Below are positions 5,172-10,648 of a stretch of DNA of 10,648 nucleotides, piece by piece. The translations under genes were made by a program, and so were the position numbers. The notes under the pieces were generated by a model, which worked only from the letters and a program-made list of their open reading frames with translations, made no database searches and was not told the DNA's origin. How positions within the stretch are numbered: the stretch's first letter is position 1; each line of letters opens with the position of its first letter. Source of the stretch: CALARM01 sp964431735 (GTDB lineage: Bacteria; Vulcanimicrobiota; SpSt-956; JAKJGF01). Location of the stretch: assembly GCA_964431735.1 (NCBI GenBank), contig CAYSLJ010000204.1, positions 1-10,648 on the forward strand. Reading direction: 5' to 3'.

Positions 5172-7045
5172 TATTTTACATTCTCTGCCATAAGTTTTGT
5201 AACGGCTTTAGTAAATAAAACCGGATCCTTCGGCCTGGAACCTTCCAGTAAAAGTGCCTGATCATAAAGCAGCAGCGTATATTCTTTCAATATATCACCG
5301 GTACTGTTTTCTTCAAATATTTTATTCATAGACTCTACTACTCTGTGAGCAGGATTTATTTCAAGTATTCTTCTGGTTCCCGGCACATTCTGCCCCATAG
5401 CCTGCAATATCTTTTCCATCTGAGGATCCATATCCCCTTCATCTGCTACAAGACAGCATAAAGAATCTTTAAGCCTTCCTGACAGACGAACATCCTTTAC
5501 ATCATTTTTAAGCTCTTCTTTGATAAAATCAATAAGCTTTTCATACTTTTTCTTTTCTGTTTCTTTCTGAGTTTCTTCAGTTTTATCAAGTTTTATATCA
5601 CCTTTTATAACTGATTTAACTTTTTTGCCTTTGTAGTCATAAAGACTGCTCATTATAATATCATCTACTTCTTCTAACATTATAAGGACTTCATAGTCTT
5701 TTTCTTTAAAGGCTTCCAGGTATGGAGAATTTATGACTTCATCTCGGGATATGCCTGTAATATAGTAAATATCTTCCTGGCCTTCTTTCATGTTCTGAAC
5801 ATATTGTTCGAAGGTTGTGAAAGAAGAACCATCTGTTTTTGTAGACTGTAAAAGCAGGAGATCTGCCAGAACTTCTCTTTTGGAGAAGTCATAATGTATG
5901 CCTTCTTTTAAGATTTTACCGAATTCTTTATAAAATTCAAGGTATTTCTCATATTCATCCTTTTTCATTTCAGAGAGTGTATCAATTACTTTCTTGGTAA
6001 GATTATTTTTTATAATCTCTACCTGACGGTTATTCTGAAGTATTTCCCTTGAGATATTCAACGGTAGATCCGACGAATCTACAACACCTTTTACAAATCT
6101 GAGGTAAACAGGAAGTAATTCTTCGCAGTTAGACATTATCTGAACTCTTTTTACGTAAAGGGTGGGGCCATATTTGAAATCTCTGTAGAATATATCGAAA
6201 GGTTTTTTACCCGGTATATAGAGTAAAGCGGTAAATTCAGATGTTCCTTCTGCTTTATAGTGAATTACCTTTGCAGGATCGGATATATCTCTGGACAGGT
6301 GTTTGTAGAATTCATTGTATTCACTTTCTGTTATGTCTGATTTAGATTTAAGCCATATGGCTTTCTGTGAATTCAGTGTTTCTTCTTCTACTGTTTTTGT
6401 GTCATTTTCACCTGTTTTTTCCACGTCCATAACTATGGGATGTTCTATATAATCTGAGTATTTCCTTATTATATTCCTTATTTCCCAGCTTTCCAGATAT
6501 TTATGTTCATCTTCTTTTAAATGCACTATAACATCTGTTCCTCTGTGCTCTTTTTCCACTTCTTCTACAGTAAATGTTTCATCTGCACCGGACTCCCATT
6601 TTATGCCGCCTTTTGTGCCACCTGTTCTTGATATAACTGTAACCCTGTCTGCTACCATAAAGGAAGAATAGAATCCCACGCCGAACTGTCCTATCAGTTC
6701 CGGATTATCTCTTATATCTTTTTCCTTCAGAGCTTTCAGAAATTCTTTAGTTCCTGAATGGGCAATAGTTCCGAGTTCCCTGATTATGTCTTCTTTTGTC
6801 ATACCAATGCCGTTATCTCTTATGGTAAGAGTTTTATTTTCTTTATCAGGGATGATTTTAATTTTCCATTCTTCGTCTCCCTCTAAAATATCTCTGTTTG
6901 TAAGAGATTCATATCTGGCTTTATCTATGGCATCAGATGCATTGGATAGAAGTTCTCTCAGGAAAATTTCTTTGTTTGTGTAAAGTGAATGAATCATTAA
7001 ATCTAATAACTGTTTTACCTCTGTTTTAAATTCCATTTTTTCCAT
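5171..7045 (-). CDS. htpG: HtpG, bacterial Hsp90 molecular chaperone
   Basis: The 624-residue protein has the same length as E. coli HtpG. The N-terminal GHKL ATPase domain (about 1-225) shows the catalytic glutamate in FLRELLSNASDA (E31, N35, D38). It also has DNGIGMT (77-83), the lid region GTIAHSGTKEF (92-102) and GQFGVGFYS (119-127). The middle domain (about 226-490) carries the catalytic loop LNISREILQNN (R333, Q337), which touches the ATP gamma-phosphate, plus GPTLYVKRVQIM. The C-terminal dimerisation domain ends LLYDQALLLEGS. It is an ATP-driven dimeric cytosolic chaperone helping clients fold, often with DnaK. The ATG at 7045 is 4 nt after AGAGGTGA (7050-7057). A good sigma-A-type promoter lies about 107 nt upstream, and no CIRCE inverted repeat is present. 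The leader instead holds a heptamer array and a GC-rich palindrome. All key residues are intact. Confidence 0.98.
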   Translation of the reverse strand: MEKMEFKTEVKQLLDLMIHSLYTNKEIFLRELLSNASDAIDKARYESLTNRDILEGDEEWKIKIIPDKENKTLTIRDNGIGMTKEDIIRELGTIAHSGTKEFLKALKEKDIRDNPELIGQFGVGFYSSFMVADRVTVISRTGGTKGGIKWESGADETFTVEEVEKEHRGTDVIVHLKEDEHKYLESWEIRNIIRKYSDYIEHPIVMDVEKTGENDTKTVEEETLNSQKAIWLKSKSDITESEYNEFYKHLSRDISDPAKVIHYKAEGTSEFTALLYIPGKKPFDIFYRDFKYGPTLYVKRVQIMSNCEELLPVYLRFVKGVVDSSDLPLNISREILQNNRQVEIIKNNLTKKVIDTLSEMKKDEYEKYLEFYKEFGKILKEGIHYDFSKREVLADLLLLQSTKTDGSSFTTFEQYVQNMKEGQEDIYYITGISRDEVINSPYLEAFKEKDYEVLIMLEEVDDIIMSSLYDYKGKKVKSVIKGDIKLDKTEETQKETEKKKYEKLIDFIKEELKNDVKDVRLSGRLKDSLCCLVADEGDMDPQMEKILQAMGQNVPGTRRILEINPAHRVVESMNKIFEENSTGDILKEYTLLLYDQALLLEGSRPKDPVLFTKAVTKLMAENVK

Positions 7046-7063
7046 AAAATCACCTCTTTTTTT

Positions 7064-7100
7064 TATCGTGACGCGTTACGCGTGGTGCGTGTTTTCACCG
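7064..7100 (-). repeat. heptamer array, copy 3 (four units plus CGGTGAAAA) in the htpG leader
   Basis: Read on the minus strand, CGGTGAAAA is followed by cacgcac, cacgcgt, aacgcgt and cacgata. This is the same order and orientation relative to the gene as the start of the elbB-leader copy; the first 23 nt match at 21 positions. The last CACG ends 21 nt before the htpG ATG. Confidence 0.88.
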
Positions 7101-7103
7101 CTA

Positions 7104-7129
7104 AGGGGCGACCACAGGGGGTCGCCCCT
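7104..7129. repeat. perfect palindrome, 10-bp arms, AGGGGCGACC type
   Basis: AGGGGCGACC (7104-7113) and its exact complement GGTCGCCCCT (7120-7129) enclose a 6-nt loop ACAGGG. The GC content is far above that of the surroundings. There is no T run on either side, so it is not a terminator. From memory, GGGGCGACC...GGTCGCCCC palindromes occur dispersed between genes in various anaerobic bacteria, which would make this a REP- or MITE-like element; I cannot confirm that here. It lies within the predicted htpG leader. Confidence 0.8.
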
Positions 7130-7151
7130 GCTCACCCTTCACCAACAAAAT

Positions 7152-7180
7152 ATATTACAAAAAATAAAGTCTGAAGTCAA
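7152..7180 (-). promoter_or_regulatory. sigma-A-type promoter of htpG
   Basis: On the minus strand TTGACT (7175-7180) and TAATAT (7152-7157) are separated by exactly 17 nt, and a TG abuts the -10 box. Transcription would start near 7145 and give a leader of about 100 nt that includes the palindrome and heptamer array. The -35 box begins only 12 nt from the end of the upstream gene (7192), so htpG is expected to have its own transcript. Confidence 0.65.
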
Positions 7181-7191
7181 TAGGTATCTCA

Positions 7192-9057
7192 TTATTTCTG
7201 ATAATACCTCTTCGCTTCTTCCGGAATAAATAGTTTACCTTTTATAAGATTTTTTACTACCTCTTTATTTTTTTCATTATTACGTAAGAATATGAGAGTA
7301 TTATTATCCTGATAAATGTACAGCCATTTATCCTGTTTCTGAATAACAAGTTGAGCCAGGTCATTGTTTACAACCTTGTTTATAAAAATTATATCTATGT
7401 TATACATATCTACGATTTTTTCCCAGTTAACCTGTACCATCAGTTTTTTTACAAATTCAATTTCATCTTCCTGGAAATTCAATTCTTTTAATTTAACTGT
7501 AATAGTATAAGGTGTAAATACTCTATTTTTCATCTTCTTGATTATGTCAAATTTGTTTTTTGTAAGACCTTTTGCTAAAATTTCCATTCCTTTACTGTCG
7601 AATTCCAGCCATCCGTCTTTACTGCCCAGCAGTTTGTATTCATCATAAAGTTTTTCATCATAGACTCCATGAGCTCTTCCGTCGATGAAACCCGGATTAT
7701 CGGGGAAGAGATTCCAGTAAATATATCCTCCCCAGTTATAGTAATTCAGAAGTTTGCCTTTTATTTTGTTAATCTTAAGAAACTCACATGATGACCGGGG
7801 AAATGAATAGTCTACTGTCATATAATTAAATAAGCTTCCTGAAGCTACTACTCCGGGAAGTATCTGCATATAGAGAATATATGAGTATAAAAAAAATATT
7901 GCAATCATCATCAGACTTAGAGATATCATTCTGTTATGTTTCTGTAAAAATATTATTGACTTATTATTTCCTATTTGCCTGATGAAATGCCCTGCAGTAA
8001 TACTGAAAGCTTCAAATAATAAAGGAGAAGAAACAAATATGAAAAGAGGTATAAATCTCCTGGAACTGATTGACATAAAAAGTGTAAGATAGCTTATAAG
8101 GAATTCTCCCGTATATAATTTTCTCCAGGAAAGCATGGAAAATATTATAAATACTATTGTATAAGGAATATAGATGGAAGGACATGTAAAGGCCATTATG
8201 TCACTGTAAAAAGGAAATTTACATGTTAAAGGAGGAAGCCATTCCAGTGTATCTTTAAAACTGGGCTGATGGAGAATTTTAAACGGAAATTCATAAACCC
8301 TTATGCCATAAGGATTTATAAGGCAGATGAAAAAACATATAATCATCATCACAGGTAATATGAAGAGAGAATTTCCTTTTTTTTTATCTCTCTTTTTCTC
8401 ATTCTTTTCCCTGGATTTTTCCATAAACCTGTCTATTATTTCTCCCAGAAAATAACACCCCAGTATAAAGAAAATATACATATATCCTCCGTGAAGATTG
8501 ACCCATGGAATCATCATCAGAGGGATTATATAGATTACCCATCTTTTACCTTCTCTGTACATGTCAAATAACAGGATGGAAATATTTATAAATATAAATG
8601 TAGAAAGCTGTGCTCTTATATCCAGAAAAATTTTTCCTACAAAGGATAAAATAAATAAACATATCAATATATAATGATAATTACCTGTCTTACGATAGAC
8701 TCTGAATAGAACAATAGAAAATATTATAATTACCATGATTATTTTATATACAGCAAGTCCTTCTCTTCCGAATGCGGAAAATATAAGATAAAATACTACA
8801 TTTGTGAGCCATTCGGAATTAATCCATTCTTTGCCGTAAAATGTATGGGAAAAAACATCTGTCTGAGGTACAGTTCTGTTTTCCACTATATATCTTCCGC
8901 AGGCAAGATACCACCATGTATCGCCTGCTCCTATACTGGTCAGAGTTGTAATCATAAGAAGTAATACAACAATGAAAATAGCCGGCATTAACAGAGTAAT
9001 ATTCAGTATAATTTTTTCCCAGTCCAGTGTATTGTTTTCTGTTTTTTCTTTATTCAC
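7192..9057 (-). CDS. GT-C-like polytopic membrane protein (GDTWWY family), putative glycosyltransferase
   Basis: The protein has 621 residues with roughly ten to twelve hydrophobic helices up to about residue 400 and a soluble C-terminal domain. The first periplasmic loop reads GAGDTWWYLACGRYIV (43-58) then VPQTDVFSHT. It is followed by WVNLHGGY (185-192), LINPYG (246-251) and SSRRFIPLF (331-339). After the last helix come NWGGYIYWNLFPDN (441-454) and FIDGRAHGVY (457-466). This set (D-x-W-W-x-L, TD-x-FS, GGY, FIDGR) recurs in large uncharacterised bacterial membrane proteins related to GT-C glycosyltransferases, where the first-loop aspartate is the likely metal or catalytic residue. A lysine-rich cytosolic loop lies at 214-228. 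The GTG start at 9057 is supported by AAAGGAG 6 nt upstream. It shares only the general GT-C plan with the 702-aa protein at 544-2652. Substrate unknown. Confidence 0.7.
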   Translation of the reverse strand: MNKEKTENNTLDWEKIILNITLLMPAIFIVVLLLMITTLTSIGAGDTWWYLACGRYIVENRTVPQTDVFSHTFYGKEWINSEWLTNVVFYLIFSAFGREGLAVYKIIMVIIIFSIVLFRVYRKTGNYHYILICLFILSFVGKIFLDIRAQLSTFIFINISILLFDMYREGKRWVIYIIPLMMIPWVNLHGGYMYIFFILGCYFLGEIIDRFMEKSREKNEKKRDKKKGNSLFILPVMMIICFFICLINPYGIRVYEFPFKILHQPSFKDTLEWLPPLTCKFPFYSDIMAFTCPSIYIPYTIVFIIFSMLSWRKLYTGEFLISYLTLFMSISSRRFIPLFIFVSSPLLFEAFSITAGHFIRQIGNNKSIIFLQKHNRMISLSLMMIAIFFLYSYILYMQILPGVVASGSLFNYMTVDYSFPRSSCEFLKINKIKGKLLNYYNWGGYIYWNLFPDNPGFIDGRAHGVYDEKLYDEYKLLGSKDGWLEFDSKGMEILAKGLTKNKFDIIKKMKNRVFTPYTITVKLKELNFQEDEIEFVKKLMVQVNWEKIVDMYNIDIIFINKVVNNDLAQLVIQKQDKWLYIYQDNNTLIFLRNNEKNKEVVKNLIKGKLFIPEEAKRYYQK

Positions 9058-9063
9058 AGGAAA

Positions 9064-9070
9064 CTCCTTT
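9064..9070 (-). promoter_or_regulatory. ribosome binding site AAAGGAG supporting a GTG start at 9057
   Basis: AAAGGAG on the minus strand lies 6 nt before GTG 9057. No in-frame ATG follows until well into the first membrane segment, so the non-ATG start is credible. Confidence 0.75.
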
Positions 9071-9093
9071 GTTATATTTTATATAATTTTTAT

Positions 9094-9121
9094 ATTATAC
9101 TATAATTCGAAAAAATTTGAA
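9094..9121 (-). promoter_or_regulatory. promoter of the 621-aa membrane protein gene
   Basis: On the minus strand TATAAT (9094-9099) is preceded by TTCAAA (9116-9121) with a 16-nt spacer, or TTTCAA with 17 nt. The start would be near 9087, giving a short leader that contains the AAAGGAG site. The plus strand also has a TATAAT (9101-9106) that could serve ino1, but without a credible -35. Confidence 0.5.
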
Positions 9122-9183
9122 ATATTATTTATAGAAGGTTTAACTATCTATATGTCGAATTTTCAAAATAAAGTTTAAAGAAA

Positions 9184-9238
9184 ATCGTGAACATGATAAA
9201 TGATAAATCGTGAGACATATGACTGTTCAGACTGTTCA
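9184..9238 (+). repeat. cluster of short tandem repeats upstream of ino1
   Basis: ATCGTGA (9184-9190) is followed by two ATGATAA heptamers (9193-9206) and a second ATCGTGA (9207-9213). Then GACTGTTCA occurs twice in perfect tandem (9221-9238, period 9). ATCGTGA is the reverse complement of TCACGAT, the sequence that ends heptamer array copies 1 to 3. Confidence 0.75.
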
Positions 9239-9244
9239 CATTGC

Positions 9245-9279
9245 CTCGCGTTACGCGTCACGCGTCACGCGTCACGGTT
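9245..9279 (+). repeat. heptamer array, copy 4 (five units) in the ino1 leader
   Basis: Five phased units are ctcgcgt, tacgcgt, cacgcgt, cacgcgt and cacggtt. The left border CCTCGCGT matches copy 1. The final CACG ends 23 nt before the ino1 ATG, exactly as in the elbB leader. Because 35 is not a multiple of stop-generating sequence here, the ino1 frame stays open through it, producing a spurious N-terminal extension. Confidence 0.88.
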
Positions 9280-9286
9280 TAACGAT

Positions 9287-9294
9287 AAGGAGAG
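9287..9294 (+). promoter_or_regulatory. ribosome binding site AAGGAGAG that sets the ino1 start at 9300
   Basis: AAGGAGAG lies 5 nt before ATG 9300. The in-frame GTG at 9210 has no such site, and the extension would translate the heptamer array (SRYASRVTRHG), so ATG 9300 is the start. Confidence 0.85.
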
Positions 9295-9299
9295 TTGAC

Positions 9300-10625
9300 A
9301 TGAGTAAAGAAATTAAATCTAAAGAGGGAAGACTGGGAGTATTGCTTCCCGGCATGGGCGCAGTAGCTACTACCTTTGTTGCAGGTGTTATAGCTATTAA
9401 TAAGAATATAGGAAAACCATTCGGTTCCCTGACACAGATGGGAACTATAAGACTCGGTAAAAGAACTGAAAAAAAAGCACCTCTTATAAAAGATTTTATC
9501 CCTCTTGCAGACCCGAAACAGTTCGTTTTCGGAGGATGGGATATATTCCCTGACAATGCCTATGAAACAGCCATTAAAGCAGCAGTTCTTGAAAAATCCT
9601 TACTTGATGAGATTAAAGATGAAATGAGTGCTGTAAAACCATGGAAAGGAGTATTTTCTCCTGATTATGTAAAAAGATTAAATGGTACCTATATAAAATC
9701 TGCTTCTACAAAGTGGGATTATGCACAACTTTTAAGGGAAGATATAAAGAAATTTAAGGAAGAGAATAAACTTGATAGACTGGTTGCTGTCTGGTGCGGC
9801 AGTACCGAGATTTACCTGGAAGAAGATGATGTTCACAGGAGTCTTGAAGCCTTTGAAGAAGGACTGAAAAAAAATAGCCATGCCATAGCTCCCAGTATGA
9901 TCTATGCCTATGCATGTCTTCAGGAAGGGGTGCCTTTTGCAAACGGTGCCCCCAATCTTACGGTAGATATACCTGCCATGTGGGAACTGGCGAGAGAGAA
10001 AAAACTGCCTATTATGGGTAAAGATTTTAAAACAGGTCAGACCCTTATGAAAACTATCCTGGCTCCCGGCCTCAAGTCCAGAATGCTCGGTGTTAAAGGA
10101 TGGTATTCTACAAATATACTCGGTAACAGAGACGGAGAAGTCCTTGATGATGCTTCATCTTTTAAGACAAAGGAAGTAAGCAAACTGGGAGTCCTTGATT
10201 ATATACTTCAGCCTGACCTCTATCCTGAATTGTATAAAGATCTGTGCCATATAGTAAAAATTAACTATTATCCTCCCAGAGGAGATAATAAAGAAGGATG
10301 GGATAATATTGATATTTTCGGATGGCTCGGTTATCCCATGCAAATAAAGATAAACTTTTTATGCAGGGATTCCATTCTTGCAGCACCTATTGTTCTTGAT
10401 CTTGCCATATTTATGGATCTTGCTCAGAGAGTCGGATTTTACGGTATTCAGGAATGGTTATCTTTCTATTTTAAGAGCCCCATGCATTTACCTTCTTTAT
10501 ATCCGGAACATGATGTATTTATTCAATTACTTAAATTGAAAAATACACTCCGTTTTCTCGGTGGAGAAGACCCGATTACCCATATGGGTCTTGATTATTA
10601 CGATTATTATGATTTGAAGGAATAA
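9300..10625 (+). CDS. ino1: inositol-3-phosphate synthase (myo-inositol-1-phosphate synthase)
   Basis: The 441-residue protein belongs to the NAD-dependent synthase family (PF07994/PF01658) converting D-glucose 6-phosphate to 1D-myo-inositol 3-phosphate in the cytoplasm. The N-terminal Rossmann glycine loop is VLLPGMGAVATT (14-25). The catalytic part shows NGAPNLT (215-221), GKDFKTGQT (240-248) with the conserved lysines, and NILGNRDG (272-279). It continues with KINYYPPRGD (320-329), the C-x-DS-x-LAAP motif CRDSILAAP (355-363) and LDLAIFMDLA. All expected active-site segments are present and length is normal for the bacterial branch, shorter than eukaryotic enzymes of about 510 aa. The product feeds inositol phospholipids, di-myo-inositol phosphate or other inositol compounds; no partner gene lies in the window, so its fate here is unknown. 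The start is fixed by AAGGAGAG at 9287-9294. The TAA is 23 nt from the window end. Confidence 0.95.
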   Translation: MSKEIKSKEGRLGVLLPGMGAVATTFVAGVIAINKNIGKPFGSLTQMGTIRLGKRTEKKAPLIKDFIPLADPKQFVFGGWDIFPDNAYETAIKAAVLEKSLLDEIKDEMSAVKPWKGVFSPDYVKRLNGTYIKSASTKWDYAQLLREDIKKFKEENKLDRLVAVWCGSTEIYLEEDDVHRSLEAFEEGLKKNSHAIAPSMIYAYACLQEGVPFANGAPNLTVDIPAMWELAREKKLPIMGKDFKTGQTLMKTILAPGLKSRMLGVKGWYSTNILGNRDGEVLDDASSFKTKEVSKLGVLDYILQPDLYPELYKDLCHIVKINYYPPRGDNKEGWDNIDIFGWLGYPMQIKINFLCRDSILAAPIVLDLAIFMDLAQRVGFYGIQEWLSFYFKSPMHLPSLYPEHDVFIQLLKLKNTLRFLGGEDPITHMGLDYYDYYDLKE

Positions 10626-10648
10626 TTCATTCAATAGTAAGTGATGAG

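Noticed and set aside
7104..7129. Rho-independent terminator after the 621-aa membrane protein gene
   Set aside because: The stem is good but no T run follows on either strand, and it lies downstream of the predicted htpG promoter.
7046..7191. CIRCE (HrcA) operator in front of htpG
   Set aside because: No TTAGCACTC-N9-GAGTGCTAA type inverted repeat is visible. The only palindrome is the GGGGCGACC one.
8972..9178. 68-aa plus-strand ORF at the start of the 621-aa membrane protein gene
   Set aside because: It is antisense to a supported coding start, lacks a ribosome binding site, and its hydrophobic composition just mirrors AT-rich membrane-gene DNA.

Overview
The window is AT-rich bacterial chromosomal DNA (roughly two thirds A+T by eye). 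It uses ordinary Shine-Dalgarno starts with many AGA arginine codons, and genes lie on both strands, mostly as single genes or short pairs. I cannot name the phylum. The low GC, the tandem heptanucleotide arrays between genes and a free-standing myo-inositol-phosphate synthase would fit an uncultured anaerobic bacterium, but that is inference. There are no tRNA, rRNA, CRISPR, phage or transposase genes.

Layout. 1-536 (+): the 3' end of a DUF433 antitoxin gene overlaps a DUF5615 PIN-like toxin gene by one base, a type II toxin-antitoxin pair. 544-2652 (+): a large GT-C-like membrane protein with a soluble TPR-like tail. 2679-3050 (+): a self-contained unit with an extended -10 promoter, an 86-residue coiled-coil protein and a strong intrinsic terminator. 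3150-4188 (-): a metal-dependent cyclase/formamidase-family hydrolase preceded by a small unknown ORF. 4200-4487: a repeat-rich leader in front of elbB (4488-5144, +), which converges on htpG (5171-7045, -); the two share a hairpin terminator. 7046-7191: htpG leader with its promoter, a GC-rich palindrome and a heptamer array. 7192-9057 (-): a second, different GT-C-like polytopic protein. 9058-9299: divergent promoter/leader region with further short tandem repeats. 9300-10625 (+): inositol-3-phosphate synthase.

The most unusual feature is a family of 7-bp tandem arrays (consensus YACGCRT) present four times between genes. Three copies sit in the leaders of elbB, htpG and ino1, always in the same orientation relative to the gene. 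In each the last CACG ends 21-23 nt before the ATG, leaving room only for the ribosome binding site. The htpG leader also carries a perfect 10-bp-arm palindrome. The elbB leader carries a second array of seven RGTGAGT units, and the ino1 leader carries other small tandem repeats. The inverted copies at elbB and htpG bracket the convergent elbB-htpG pair. These arrays, not the protein genes (mostly recognisable families), are the part worth follow-up.
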